The notes under the pieces are model-generated. The model did not search any database. It was not told the origin of the DNA and worked only from the letters and a program-made list of their open reading frames with translations. The position numbers and the translations under genes were made by a program. Shown piece by piece: positions 33,029 through 41,697 of a stretch of DNA of 64,000 nucleotides. Each line of letters opens with the position of its first letter. Within the stretch, counting starts at the first letter, position 1. The stretch lies in NCBI GenBank assembly GCA_017309015.1, contig JAEDAG010000003.1:106216-170215 (forward strand), written 5' to 3'. The stretch comes from Faecalicatena absiana. Its GTDB lineage: Bacteria; Bacillota; Bacilli; Lactobacillales; Lactobacillaceae.

Positions 33029-33089
33029 ATCTGTAACATGATTTTTAGATTTTAACCCTGAATTAGGGTAAATGATAAGGGGGAGCGCT

Positions 33090-34376
33090 ATGATTGACAA
33101 TACGCAACATAAAATAAAAGCATACTTAGCCGGGGTAAACTTGAATGATCCCAACTTTGACTACTACATGACCGAATTGGCCAACCTGGCCGAAGCCAAC
33201 AATTATGAAGTCGTCGGCCAGTCCGTGCAAAGGGCCGAAGCGATCGTCAACAGCACCTACCTGGGCAGCGGGAAAGTCAACTTGATCAAGAACATGGCCC
33301 ATGGCCTGGGAGCGGAAGTACTAGTAATCAACGATGAACTTTCGCCAATGCAGATCCGCAACCTGGAACAGATGACCAAGCTGCGCGTCGTCGACCGGAC
33401 GGAATTGATCTTGGAAATCTTCTCCAGCCGAGCCCGGACCAAGCAGGCCAAGCTGCAGGTCCAGCTGGCGCGCCTGCAGTATGAGCTGCCCCGCCTGCAC
33501 CCGTCTGAGAACAACTTGGACCAGCAGCGCGGCAGCGGCGGCTCAACTGGTGGCGGCTTCGCCAACCGTGGGGCCGGGGAATCCAAGCTGGAAATGAACC
33601 GGCGGACCATCGGCAAGCAGATCTCTGCCATCAAGCACGAGCTCAAAGACATCGCCGGCCAAGAAGACATCAAAGCAGCCCGCCGCAACCAAAGCCGCTT
33701 GCCTAAGGTGGCCCTGGTCGGCTACACTAACGCTGGCAAGTCCACGACCATGAACGGCCTGCTCCAGGCCTTTGGCGTTGAGAACAGCGACAAGCAGGTT
33801 TTCGCCAAAGACATGCTCTTCGCGACCCTGGACACCTCCGTGCGCCGGATCGACTTGGACAAGGGCTTCTCCTTTATTCTGTCCGACACGGTCGGCTTCG
33901 TCTCCAAATTGCCCCACAACTTGGTCGACTCCTTCAAGGCCACCCTGCAGGAAGCCAAGGACGCTGACCTCTTGGTCAACGTGGTCGACGCAACTGATCC
34001 CAACATGAACCAGATGATCAAGACCACCATGAGCGTCTTGGAAGAAATTGGCGTGACTGGGATTCCAATCATCACCGCCTACAACAAGGCTGACCTGACT
34101 GAGCGCAGCTACCCGCAGATTGAAGGCAATGACCTGCTCTACAGTGCCCAAGACCCCGCCTCAATCCGGGCTTTGGCTGATTTGATCACCAAGCGGGTCT
34201 TCAGCAATTACCAGTCCTTCCAGCTCCTCTTGCCCCTGTCGGCGGGCAAGGAGCTGGGCTACCTGCATGAGCATGCCCACGTGGAGCAGGAGGACTACCA
34301 AGAAGACGGCATCCACCTCGTGGCCAACATCGCCCCCCAGGACCAGGCCCGCTTCTTGCCATACGTGCAGCAATAG
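33090..34376 (+). CDS. hflX: GTPase HflX (ribosome-splitting)
   Basis: 428 residues from the ATG at 33090, preceded by AAGGGGGAG. The N-terminal HflX domain (GSGKVNLIKNMAHGLGAEVLVINDELSPMQIRNLEQ) and helical linker (ARTKQAKLQVQLARLQYELPRL) are followed by the glycine-rich GSGGSTGGGFANRGAGESKLE and the G domain: GYTNAGKSTTMN (G1), DTSVRR, DTVGFVSKLPHNLVDSFKATLQEA (G3) and TAYNKADL (G4). HflX binds the 50S subunit and splits stalled ribosomes after heat or antibiotic stress. It is a single-gene transcription unit with its own promoter and terminator. Confidence 0.96.
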   Translation: MIDNTQHKIKAYLAGVNLNDPNFDYYMTELANLAEANNYEVVGQSVQRAEAIVNSTYLGSGKVNLIKNMAHGLGAEVLVINDELSPMQIRNLEQMTKLRVVDRTELILEIFSSRARTKQAKLQVQLARLQYELPRLHPSENNLDQQRGSGGSTGGGFANRGAGESKLEMNRRTIGKQISAIKHELKDIAGQEDIKAARRNQSRLPKVALVGYTNAGKSTTMNGLLQAFGVENSDKQVFAKDMLFATLDTSVRRIDLDKGFSFILSDTVGFVSKLPHNLVDSFKATLQEAKDADLLVNVVDATDPNMNQMIKTTMSVLEEIGVTGIPIITAYNKADLTERSYPQIEGNDLLYSAQDPASIRALADLITKRVFSNYQSFQLLLPLSAGKELGYLHEHAHVEQEDYQEDGIHLVANIAPQDQARFLPYVQQ

Positions 34377-34416
34377 GGAAACACGAAAATGAGTCTGGGA
34401 AATACGCTAAGGGCTT

Positions 34417-34457
34417 AAAAGGCTTCTGGAAGTGAAAATACTTCTGGAAGCCTTTTT
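34417..34457 (+). terminator. hflX terminator
   Basis: Arms AAAAGGCTTC..GAAG / CTTC..GAAGCCTTTTT; T-run at the end on the plus strand. Confidence 0.85.
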
Positions 34458-34547
34458 ATGTATCTCAAATCACAGCAGAGAGCCGATGAAGCCTAAAATT
34501 CCTCAACTGCCACGTTTTTCCCACATTCGCTTGCCCAAACACAAAAA

Positions 34548-34572
34548 ACGCTCATCTAAATTAGATGAGCGT
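34548..34572 (-). terminator. Terminator of the first NlpC/P60-like gene
   Basis: Perfect palindrome ACGCTCATCTAA / TTAGATGAGCGT preceded on the plus strand by AAAAAA, so it ends transcription from the right. A nearly identical hairpin occurs at 48,663-48,685. Confidence 0.75.
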
Positions 34573-34617
34573 CCTAGAGCCTTGCCCAGACTCATTTATT
34601 TGCTTTGCTATCGATAA

Positions 34618-35415
34618 TTACAGGACCCGTCTAGCCTTGCTTGGCCAGAAGTAGCTGGAAAGAGTCGTCTGCACGACGCCATCCTTGCTGCCCGTGGCGG
34701 CCACGTACTTGCCGCCGCCAACGTAAATCCCCACGCTGTATGGGTTGGTGGCTGAGCCCCAGAAGAGCAGGTCGCCCTTCTGCAGGTTCTTGGTTGAGTC
34801 CACGGCAATCCCCTGCTTGCTCTGGTCCTTGACTGACCGGCCGGTATTGACCCCAGCGGCCTTCTTGTAGACATAGGCAACCAAGCCCGTATTGTCAAAT
34901 GACTTTGGCCCAGTTGACCCCTTGGAGTAAGCCTTGCCGACCTGCTGCTTGGCCAGGCTGACGACCGCGTTGGCCTTGGCCCGAGAACCCATCGGGGCAC
35001 CCCAAGACGCCGCCAGCTTCACCGCGCTGACCGCCTTGGTCTTGGCCTTCTTGACCGTCTGCTTGACTTTCTTGTTCTTGCTCTTAGCCTTGACCGGCTT
35101 GGTCTTCTTGGCCTTGACGGCTTGCTTGACGTACTTTGCCATGACCCACTGGTTCTTGCCAACCCGGTACCAGACATTGCCCATGCTGTCCTTGGCAGTC
35201 TGCAGAATCATCCAGGCCGTGCCCTTCTTGGCGTGCGTGGCCACATGGCGGCCATTCTGATAGTTGGTCCAAACCGTGACGTACTTCTTGGTCACGACCT
35301 TGATCCGCTTCGATGAGGCGTTGACCGTTTGTGAGACAGGCTTCATGCCGGTTGCCGAAATGCCTAAGAAAGTCAGAGCGGCGGCTGACACTTTAATCCA
35401 CTTTGACTTGTTCAT
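34618..35415 (-). CDS. Secreted NlpC/P60-like protein lacking the catalytic residues (pseudoenzyme)
   Basis: 265 residues from the ATG at 35415; an ATG at 35424 is too close to the AGGGGG ribosome site. Signal peptide, SLAP/SH3-like repeat (VWTNYQNGRH...WYRVGKNQWVMAKYVK), Lys-rich linker and a C-terminal NlpC/P60 fold. Where the five paralogues read FDCSG, this protein reads FDNTG, replacing the catalytic Cys by Asn. PYHV is PYSV (His to Ser), and the usual YVHAA is YVAAT (third polar residue lost). It keeps the DLLFWGS and SSYFWPSKARRVL framework. It is likely a wall-bound binding or regulatory protein without peptidase activity. Confidence 0.85.
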   Translation of the reverse strand: MNKSKWIKVSAAALTFLGISATGMKPVSQTVNASSKRIKVVTKKYVTVWTNYQNGRHVATHAKKGTAWMILQTAKDSMGNVWYRVGKNQWVMAKYVKQAVKAKKTKPVKAKSKNKKVKQTVKKAKTKAVSAVKLAASWGAPMGSRAKANAVVSLAKQQVGKAYSKGSTGPKSFDNTGLVAYVYKKAAGVNTGRSVKDQSKQGIAVDSTKNLQKGDLLFWGSATNPYSVGIYVGGGKYVAATGSKDGVVQTTLSSYFWPSKARRVL

Positions 35416-35500
35416 GTCCAACATTCCCCCTATATAACGACTTGACGATACCTATTCTTATAATAAAGCAAGTCTCGACCCTGACGCAACTAAAAAGAAA

Positions 35501-35519
35501 GCCCTGCCACAAGCAGGGC
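35501..35519 (-). terminator. Terminator of the second NlpC/P60 gene
   Basis: GCCCTGC / GCAGGGC hairpin with CACAA loop; the minus strand then runs into TTTCTTTTTA. Confidence 0.75.
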
Positions 35520-35524
35520 CCCCA

Positions 35525-36289
35525 TTAAAGCAGGCGGCGAGCCGTAACTGGCCAGTAGTAGCTGCTCAAGGTCGCTAAGATGACCCCCTGGGTTTCATCA
35601 GCGGCGGAAACGTATTGGCCGTTGCCAACGTAAACCGCTACGTGGTATGGCGCGCTCTTGTCGCCCCAGAAGAGCAAGTCCCCTGGCTGCAAAGCAGCCG
35701 CGGAAACGGGAACTTCATAACCTTCGTTGACTTGGGTGTAGGTAGTTCTGGAAACGGTCTTGCCAACGGCTGTCTTGTAGACCCATTGCACCAGACCGGA
35801 GCAGTCAAAGCTGTAAGGGCCAACCCCGCCCCAGACATAGGCGTGGCCAACCTGCTGCTTGGCAAGGTTGACGACTGCCGCCTGCCGGAAACTGGACCCG
35901 GTTGGAGCCTGGCTGGAAGCCGCCTGGGTGATCTGCGTGCTTGACAGAGCTGCCTTGGCTTGGGCCGTCTTGGACTTGGTCGTCGTGGACACCACTACCG
36001 TGTTCTTGCTTTGAATCCACTTCTTGCTGCCAACCTTGATCCAGACCGTGTGCTTGCTGTCAGTGGCTTCGGCCTGAACCTTCTTGACCGTGCCCTTCTT
36101 CAAGTACTTCTTGGTCTTCTTCCGGCGGCCGCGCTTGTAGTTGTTCCAAATGGCCGTCTTCTTGATCGTCTGGACTCTGGCTACCCGGCCTTTGACCTGC
36201 GCGTATGCTGCTGGCGTCTTTAATGCCGCGAAAGCAAAGAACGCCGCGAAAACCGTGACAAGCTTGACCCACTTGCTTGACTTGCCCAT
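35525..36289 (-). CDS. Secreted NlpC/P60 peptidoglycan endopeptidase with SLAP-like domain
   Basis: 254 residues: signal peptide (LVTVFAAFFAFAALKTPAAYA), one SLAP-like repeat (AIWNNYKRGRRKKTKKYLKKGTVKK...WIKVGSKKWIQSKN), a Ser/Ala/Gln linker and a C-terminal NlpC/P60 domain. Catalytic Cys lies in YSFDCSGLVQWVYK and His in APYHVAVYVGNG; the third position reads YVSAAD, where most paralogues have His. NlpC/P60 enzymes cut between D-Glu and the diamino acid (or D-Asp-linked Lys) of stem peptides. It acts outside the cell at the wall. Own terminator, so probably its own unit. Confidence 0.9.
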   Translation of the reverse strand: MGKSSKWVKLVTVFAAFFAFAALKTPAAYAQVKGRVARVQTIKKTAIWNNYKRGRRKKTKKYLKKGTVKKVQAEATDSKHTVWIKVGSKKWIQSKNTVVVSTTTKSKTAQAKAALSSTQITQAASSQAPTGSSFRQAAVVNLAKQQVGHAYVWGGVGPYSFDCSGLVQWVYKTAVGKTVSRTTYTQVNEGYEVPVSAAALQPGDLLFWGDKSAPYHVAVYVGNGQYVSAADETQGVILATLSSYYWPVTARRLL

Positions 36290-36405
36290 AAACTATCCTC
36301 CAAGACTACTACACTATTTTGATGCTATTAATACTTATAATAAACGCTCAAGCCGCTTCCTAGCAAGCTTTCTTTGTATTACAAGTTTGTTACAAGCGCA
36401 AAAAA

Positions 36406-36430
36406 ATGGCCTCATCCAAGATGAGACCAT
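36406..36430 (-). terminator. Terminator of the third NlpC/P60 gene
   Basis: ATGG.CTCATC / GATGAG.CCAT hairpin; the minus strand then runs into TTTTTT. Confidence 0.7.
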
Positions 36431-36446
36431 GACCAATATGCTTAGC

Positions 36447-37190
36447 TTAGATCAGCCGGCGTGCGCTTGACGGATAAAAGACGCTTGCTGGCCGGGTGCT
36501 GACCCTTGACTTGATGACGCCAACCGTTGGGCTGGACGCGTGGACGAACTTGTTGCCGCCAACGTAGATGCCCACGTGGCTTGGCGCGCGCTTGGAGCCA
36601 AAGAAGAGCAGGTCGCCCTTTTGCAGCCTCTTGGTGGAAACCGCCCTGCCGTAGTAGAGCTGCGACACTGAGTAGTGCGGCAGGTTGACGCCCAAGGCGT
36701 GCTTGTAGACGTACATGGTCAAGCCGGAGCAGTCAAAGGAGTAAGGGCCAGTCGCGCCCCAGACGTAGCGCTTGCCCAATTTGCTGGAAGCCAGGGCCAC
36801 CACCTTCTTTTGCTTGGAAGCCTTGGCGGCAGCCGCCTTGATCTTGTTGTACTTGATAGTCGTAATCGCATTTACGCCGTTGATCCACTTCTTTGAGCTG
36901 ATCCGGTACCAGGTCTTGCCGTTTGTCTTGACCTGGCCAGTCGCCGTAAACTTGCGGCCGGACTTGTAGCGGGTCACGACCTTCTTGCCCTTGCCGTAGG
37001 TGGACCAGATGTTCAGCTTGTTGCCGCGGTTGTAGGCCACAAAGGTCTTCTTAATCTTCTTGACCGGGTCGGCTTGGACGGTCTGGGCATCGTTGGTCTC
37101 CGCCTTGACCATGCCTGGCTTGACCGCAAAAAAGCAGGCCAGGGCTAATAAACTCAAAAGATAAGTGAAGTTGCGCTGTTTGCTATGCAT
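36447..37190 (-). CDS. Secreted NlpC/P60 peptidoglycan endopeptidase
   Basis: 247 residues. Signal peptide (LLSLLALACFFAVKPGMVKA), SLAP-like repeat with NKLNIWSTYGKGKKVVTRYKSGRKFTATGQV...WYRISSKKWING, Lys/Ala linker and an NlpC/P60 domain with ATGPYSFDCSGLTMYVYKHALG (catalytic Cys) and APSHVGIYVGGNKFVHASSPTVG (both His residues). All three catalytic positions are present. It is a wall-degrading or remodelling enzyme. It lies in a run of same-strand paralogues, each with its own terminator, indicating expansion by tandem duplication rather than one operon. Confidence 0.92.
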   Translation of the reverse strand: MHSKQRNFTYLLSLLALACFFAVKPGMVKAETNDAQTVQADPVKKIKKTFVAYNRGNKLNIWSTYGKGKKVVTRYKSGRKFTATGQVKTNGKTWYRISSKKWINGVNAITTIKYNKIKAAAAKASKQKKVVALASSKLGKRYVWGATGPYSFDCSGLTMYVYKHALGVNLPHYSVSQLYYGRAVSTKRLQKGDLLFFGSKRAPSHVGIYVGGNKFVHASSPTVGVIKSRVSTRPASVFYPSSARRLI

Positions 37191-37309
37191 ATTGAAATTC
37201 TTGCTCCGTCTATTTGATATTACTGGCTAATATTCTACGGAATTTATATTACATTTCCGTAACAGGCATGATACAAGTCATTAAAACTTAGGCTTTTTTC
37301 ACAAGCAAA

Positions 37310-37334
37310 AAGCGCCAGCCTTTCGCTGACGCTT
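37310..37334 (-). terminator. Terminator of the fourth NlpC/P60 gene
   Basis: AAGCG.CAGC / GCTG.CGCTT hairpin; TTTTGC follows on the minus strand. Confidence 0.7.
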
Positions 37335-37365
37335 ATCGTTCGATGGTATCTTAATTGGCTTTGAA

Positions 37366-38178
37366 TTAGATGATCCGCTTAGCGGTTGATGGCCAGAAGT
37401 AGTAGCTCAGGCTTTGCTTGATGACGCCTTGGCTTGGCGTAGCGGCGTGGACGTACTTGCCGCCACCAACGTAGATCCCAACGTGGTAAGGCGCGCTTGA
37501 CGGACCCCAGAAGAGCAGGTCGCCCTTCTTCAAGGTGGCGCTTGAAACGGCTACCCGCTTGCCTTGGTAGACTTGGGTGTAGGTCGTCCGGCTGATGTTC
37601 TTGCCGATGGCGTGCTTGTAAACGTATGAAGTCAGGCCAGAGCAGTCAAAGCTGTAAGGGCCAGTAGCTCCCCAAACGTAAGGCTTGCCCAGTTCGCTTT
37701 CAGCTAAAGCAACGACCTTAGCGGCCTTGCGGCTCTTGCTCTTGGACAGCTTCTTTTCTTTAGCGGCCTTCTTGGCAGCTTTCTTGGCAGCCTTTTCGGC
37801 TTCCTTGGCCTTCTTGGCCCATTGGTCAGTGGTCAAAGTGTACCGTTTCAAAATCCACTCATGGTCGCCCAGCCGGTACCAGACCTGCTTCTTGTAAGTT
37901 ACTTGGCCGGTAACGTTCAAAGTCGTGCCGTGCTTGTAAGAGTTGGCGGTGGCGTTGCCGCGGACGGTCCCCTTCTTGTAGTTCTTCCAGCTCTTGATGC
38001 TGTAGCCGGCAACGTAGTTGACGACAACTTGCTTGTTGACGTCCTTGACGCGGGCAGCAGCAACGGTGTTGACTTGGCTTTGAGTGACAACGGCCGCGCC
38101 GGTGAAGAACAGGGCGCAAGCCGCGGTTAATTTGATTAAAGTACGCTTTAAATTCACTATAAGATACCTTCTTGTCAT
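37366..38178 (-). CDS. Secreted NlpC/P60 peptidoglycan endopeptidase with SLAP-like domain and Lys/Ala coiled linker
   Basis: 270 residues. Signal peptide (LTAACALFFTGAAVVTQSQVNTVAAA), SLAP-like repeat (YSIKSWKNYKKGTVRGNATANSYKHGTTLNVTGQVTYKKQVWYRLGDHEWILKRY), then a highly charged helical linker (AKEAEKAAKKAAKKAAKEKKLSK) and the NlpC/P60 domain with YSFDCSGLTSYVYKHAIG and APYHVGIYVGGGKYVHAATPSQG. Catalytic Cys and both His are present. The C-terminal domain is almost the same as in the two 162-residue paralogues, which lack the SLAP-like part. Confidence 0.92.
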   Translation of the reverse strand: MTRRYLIVNLKRTLIKLTAACALFFTGAAVVTQSQVNTVAAARVKDVNKQVVVNYVAGYSIKSWKNYKKGTVRGNATANSYKHGTTLNVTGQVTYKKQVWYRLGDHEWILKRYTLTTDQWAKKAKEAEKAAKKAAKKAAKEKKLSKSKSRKAAKVVALAESELGKPYVWGATGPYSFDCSGLTSYVYKHAIGKNISRTTYTQVYQGKRVAVSSATLKKGDLLFWGPSSAPYHVGIYVGGGKYVHAATPSQGVIKQSLSYYFWPSTAKRII

Positions 38179-38297
38179 TTCAATGACAATCTTTCATTTT
38201 TTGTTTTCTTTTTTACACAATGACTATCATAATTAACTAATGTTACAGAAATGTTACAAGGCCAATACTATCTTGTTAAAATCCCTCCTATTTAAAT

Positions 38298-38327
38298 AAG
38301 CCACCGGAAGATCGCTTCCGGTGGCTT
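38298..38327 (-). terminator. Terminator of the fifth NlpC/P60 gene
   Basis: AAGCCACCGGAAG / CTTCCGGTGGCTT hairpin around ATCG; AT-rich tail on the minus strand. Confidence 0.75.
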
Positions 38328-38341
38328 GCTTAATTCACGAT

Positions 38342-38830
38342 TTAGATGATCCGCTTGGCAGTTGATGGCCAGAAGTAGCGGCTCAGGCTCTGCTTGCGCA
38401 CGCCCTGGCTGGGGGTCGCGGCGTGGACGTACTTGCCGCCCCCAACGTAGATGCCCACGTGGTAAGGTGAGCGCTTGGAGCCCCAGAAGAGCAGGTCGCC
38501 CTTTTGCAGCTTCCTGGTGGAAACCTTGACCGTCTTCCCCTTCTTGACCTGGGTGTAGGTGGTCCGAGTAATGTTCTTCTTGATGGCCTTGCTGTAGACA
38601 AAGGAGGTCAAGCCGGAGCAGTCAAAGCTGTAAGGGCCAGTCGCGCCCCAGACGTAGCGCTTGCCAACCTGCTTCTTGGCTAAGGAAACGACCTTGTTGC
38701 GCTTGGTCTTCTTTGAGGCAGCCTGGACTGGCTGGCCGGCACTTGGCACCTGGCTGGCCGCGAAGCTCACGCCAGCGGCTAAGGCCAGGGCCAAGGTCAA
38801 TTTTGCAAATACTTTCTTCAGCTTCAACAT
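38342..38830 (-). CDS. Short secreted NlpC/P60 peptidoglycan endopeptidase
   Basis: 162 residues: signal peptide (FAKLTLALALAAGVSFAASQVPSAGQPVQAA) and directly the NlpC/P60 domain, without the SLAP-like part. It has YSFDCSGLTSFVYSKAIKK (Cys), SPYHVGIYVGGGKYVHAATPSQG (His, His) and the family C-terminus SRYFWPSTAKRII. All catalytic positions are present. Being short and without a wall-binding domain it may be freely secreted. Near-identical in layout to the 162-residue paralogue at 40,445-40,933 on the other side of the dehydrogenase. Confidence 0.92.
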   Translation of the reverse strand: MLKLKKVFAKLTLALALAAGVSFAASQVPSAGQPVQAASKKTKRNKVVSLAKKQVGKRYVWGATGPYSFDCSGLTSFVYSKAIKKNITRTTYTQVKKGKTVKVSTRKLQKGDLLFWGSKRSPYHVGIYVGGGKYVHAATPSQGVRKQSLSRYFWPSTAKRII

Positions 38831-39005
38831 TTCTCGATTACACTCCCGAATTTGATTTTTTAAGTTAGATAATTAGTTTGATTCATTTTTTCCTTAAGTA
38901 CGCTATCTATCTTAACCAATCTTTGTTACAAGCCATTTACAGACTGTTTGCAATTCTTTGAATTAGCATTTACAGAACTTTTGCACGAAAGCTAGCAAAC
39001 AAAAA

Positions 39006-39042
39006 GGAAGACTCCCCGCTATTCTCAAGCGGAGAGCCTTCC
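39006..39042 (-). terminator. Terminator of the D-2-hydroxyacid dehydrogenase gene
   Basis: GGAAG.CTC.CCGCT / AGCGG.GAG.CTTCC hairpin; minus strand continues TTTTTG. Confidence 0.8.
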
Positions 39043-39086
39043 AGCCTATTTGTTAAATTGTTATCGTATGCTTTTGTAACTCAGTC

Positions 39087-40154
39087 TTAGGCGCCAACCT
39101 TTTCGGTAGCGCCGCTGGAGACTTCGACCTTGATCTTTGGCGCTGGGGCCTTGTATTCAACCTTGTTGCGCTGGTCAACCGTGCCTTCGGCTTCCATGTT
39201 GTGGAAGTTGTTGTAGGACAGGGTGATCATGTCTTCCAAGGCTGGTTCAGTAAAGGAGCCCATGTGCGGCGTCAGCAGGACGCGTGGGTAGAGGTCCATC
39301 AATTCTTGCACGTCATGGTCAGGAACCTGCTCTTGGTTGGCAAATTGGTGACCCATGATCTTCTTTTCGCTGGTTACGACATCGGCACCGTAGCCACCCA
39401 ATTGACCAGACTTGATGCCCGCCGCGACAGCGGCTTCGTTGGCCAGTTCACCTCTGGCCGTGTTGATCAAGACCGCGCCTGGCTTCATGCTCTTGATGAA
39501 GTCTTCGTTGATCAATTCGTCATTCTTCCCTGGGAAGTAAGGCACGTGCACGGACACGACGTCACAGGTCGCAAGCAGTTCTTCTGCAGAGACGAATTCG
39601 CAGTATTGCTTGGCAAAGTCGGATGGATAAGGGTCATAGGCATAGACCTGGCTGCCAAGGCCCTTCCACATCTTGCCTTCAACGGCGCCGATTTTGCCGG
39701 CCCCGTAGATGCCAACCTTCAAGCGGTTGAATTCAGTCGCAAAGTAGTCCGGGTGCATCTCGAAGTCCTGTTCATGGACATGGTGGACTGCTTCCCCAAC
39801 ATGGCGGGACAGGGTTACGCCCAAAGTGAAGGCCAAGTTGGCAACCGCGTATGGCGAATAGTTAGGAACGCGGGCAACCGAAATCCCTAATTCCTTGGCT
39901 GCCTTCAAATCGTAATGGTCAACGCCAACCGACCTGGTAAAGACCCAGTTGATCCCATAGGACTTAAACTTCTTCAGGTTGGTCCGGTCGCAAAGACAGT
40001 TCCCGCGAACCAAGACCGCGTCACAGTCAGCAGCTTCTGCAGCATTGTCCCTGTTCAAGTATTCGCCAATGAGCTTCAAGTCATAGCCGTACTTGTTCAA
40101 CTTCTTAAAGTAACTTCTTTCCAAAGGGCGGACGCCGTAACATGCAATTCTCAT
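39087..40154 (-). CDS. D-2-hydroxyacid dehydrogenase, D-lactate dehydrogenase type
   Basis: 355 residues. NAD-binding fold with GIYGAGKIG (149-157) and the acidic D174 that selects NAD over NADP; catalytic Arg234 in INTARGEL, Glu263 region in ADVVTSEKK and His297 in LLTPHMGSF. The family reduces 2-keto acids to D-2-hydroxy acids. L. delbrueckii makes D-lactate and has several paralogues; this one differs from the classic 333-residue enzymes in its longer C-terminal tail (KAPAPKIKVEVSSGATEKVGA), which is low-complexity. Substrate cannot be told from sequence alone; broad keto-acid or D-lactate reduction is likely. Single-gene unit between NlpC/P60 genes. Confidence 0.85.
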   Translation of the reverse strand: MRIACYGVRPLERSYFKKLNKYGYDLKLIGEYLNRDNAAEAADCDAVLVRGNCLCDRTNLKKFKSYGINWVFTRSVGVDHYDLKAAKELGISVARVPNYSPYAVANLAFTLGVTLSRHVGEAVHHVHEQDFEMHPDYFATEFNRLKVGIYGAGKIGAVEGKMWKGLGSQVYAYDPYPSDFAKQYCEFVSAEELLATCDVVSVHVPYFPGKNDELINEDFIKSMKPGAVLINTARGELANEAAVAAGIKSGQLGGYGADVVTSEKKIMGHQFANQEQVPDHDVQELMDLYPRVLLTPHMGSFTEPALEDMITLSYNNFHNMEAEGTVDQRNKVEYKAPAPKIKVEVSSGATEKVGA

Positions 40155-40379
40155 GGTGAATACCTTCTTTACAAATTAGACTATATTTAACCTTCATTAA
40201 CAATGACCATATTCTATTTAATCCTTTTCTAAGGTTCAACCCCTTTGGCTTACATTCTTAGAAAATAATTTTGTTCTCGATTACTTTTGTAAGAAATGCC
40301 CCCTTCTGCTTTCACAAACGAAAGTCAGTCCGCTTTTTCCCGCAATTGCGGGCTTTGGCCGTCTTTTAAAGACAAAAAA

Positions 40380-40411
40380 AGCGCCCCGCGGACGAGTGTC
40401 CGCAAGACGCT
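40380..40411 (-). terminator. Terminator of the sixth NlpC/P60 gene
   Basis: AGCG...CGCGGAC / GTCCGC...CGCT hairpin, preceded on the plus strand by AAAAAAA (a T-run for leftward transcripts). Confidence 0.8.
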
Positions 40412-40444
40412 AATTAGGTATTCATATCATTTTGAAGCAAGGGA

Positions 40445-40933
40445 CTAGATGATCCGCTTGGCGGTTGATGGCCAGAAGTAGCCGCTCAGAGTCTGCTTGC
40501 GCACGCCTTGGCTTGGGGTGGCAGCGTGCACGTATTGGCCGCCCCCAACGTAGATCCCAACGTGGTAAGGTGAGTTCTTGGAACCCCAGAAGAGGAGGTC
40601 GCCCTTCTGCAGGGTGGCAGTTGATACGCGCACCGTCTTGCCCCGCTTTACTTGGGTGAAGGTGGACCGAGTAATGTTCTTGCCGATGGCGCGGCTGTAG
40701 ACGAATGAAGTCAGGCCGGAGCAGTCAAAGGCGTTTGGGCCAGTGGCGCCGTAAACGTAGCGCTTGCCGACTTCCTTCTTGGCCAGGGCAACGACCTTGT
40801 TGCGCTTGCTTGCCTTGGAAGCAGCTTGCACTTGCGGGGCGTTGTTGGCAGAAACGGTTGAAACAGTTACGAGGCCGGCGAAGGCAAAGGCAACGGCGGC
40901 AAAAGCTTTAACGAGTGAATTCTTGAACTTCAA
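40445..40933 (-). CDS. Short secreted NlpC/P60 peptidoglycan endopeptidase, paralogue
   Basis: 162 residues: signal peptide (FAAVAFAFAGLVTVSTVSANNAPQVQAA) then the NlpC/P60 domain with NAFDCSGLTSFVYSRAIGK (Cys), SPYHVGIYVGGGQYVHAATPSQG (His, His) and SGYFWPSTAKRII. All catalytic positions are present and there is no wall-binding domain. Close to the 38,342-38,830 protein except in the signal peptide and the ATGPNAFDC segment, so a recent duplication. Probable cell-separation or wall-turnover hydrolase. Confidence 0.92.
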   Translation of the reverse strand: MKFKNSLVKAFAAVAFAFAGLVTVSTVSANNAPQVQAASKASKRNKVVALAKKEVGKRYVYGATGPNAFDCSGLTSFVYSRAIGKNITRSTFTQVKRGKTVRVSTATLQKGDLLFWGSKNSPYHVGIYVGGGQYVHAATPSQGVRKQTLSGYFWPSTAKRII

Positions 40934-41054
40934 AATGATAACTTCCTTTACTTGTATGCTTGAATTAATTGCTTAATTGAACTTGATGCCCTATATCATA
41001 CAGAGGAAATATTTCAGTTCTGTGTCAAAATAATCACACGTTCTTTAAGAAATG

Positions 41055-41603
41055 TTACTTTTGCTCCTTTAATTGCAATACAAGCCGGTCAAGGGCCTGC
41101 TTTGTCTGTGTTAAATCTTCATTGACCAGGATATGGGCGTAAGGGGCCAGATCGCTTGGGAGAGCATTCAATTCATGCCCCGTCAGGCGCTGCTTGATCT
41201 TGGCCGGGTCATCCCCTCTAAGCCGCATCCGCTCAGCAAGTTCCGCGACCGGGCTGGTCACGTACAGGAAGTAGACCTGCGGGCCCAGGGCCTTGATGTA
41301 GGAACGGGCGCCTTCAATGTCAACGATCAGGCTGACCAGGTCGCCCTTGGCCCAGGCCTTCCGCAGCCCTTCCTGGCTGGACCCGTAATGGTAGTCGCCG
41401 TATTTGACCGACTCAAAGAGGTGGAGGCGGCTGAAGGAGGCCTCGTCTTCAAAGTAGTAGGCGACCCCGTTGACTTCGCCGGCGCGCTTGGGCCGGGTCG
41501 TGTGGGTGATCACCCGCTGGATGTGGTGCTGCTGGCTGAGATAGTCGGAAATGGTAGTCTTGCCAGCCCCGCTTGGACCAGCGATCAGAATTATTTTTTG
41601 CAA
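41055..41603 (-). CDS. Guanylate kinase-like protein
   Basis: 182 residues from a TTG at 41603 behind AGGAG. P-loop IAGPSGAGKTTISDYL (residues 7-22), the GMP-binding ITHTTRPKRAGEVNGVAYYFEDEASF pattern and the Lid region ERMRLRGDD match guanylate kinases. The family is usually 200-210 residues with an SVTTR.PR.GE.dG..Y.F motif; here SxTTR is replaced by THTTRPKR, as in shorter paralogues whose substrate is not established. It may phosphorylate GMP or act on another nucleotide. Single gene, divergent from the DUF2187 gene. Confidence 0.75.
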   Translation of the reverse strand: MQKIILIAGPSGAGKTTISDYLSQQHHIQRVITHTTRPKRAGEVNGVAYYFEDEASFSRLHLFESVKYGDYHYGSSQEGLRKAWAKGDLVSLIVDIEGARSYIKALGPQVYFLYVTSPVAELAERMRLRGDDPAKIKQRLTGHELNALPSDLAPYAHILVNEDLTQTKQALDRLVLQLKEQK

Positions 41604-41697
41604 AAGAGGATGCTCCTAACTTGAATTTTTTGAACATATAATATAGTATAACTTCGTTGTAATTTTAACCAGTTAAATAAAAAGGTGAGGCCAAGAC

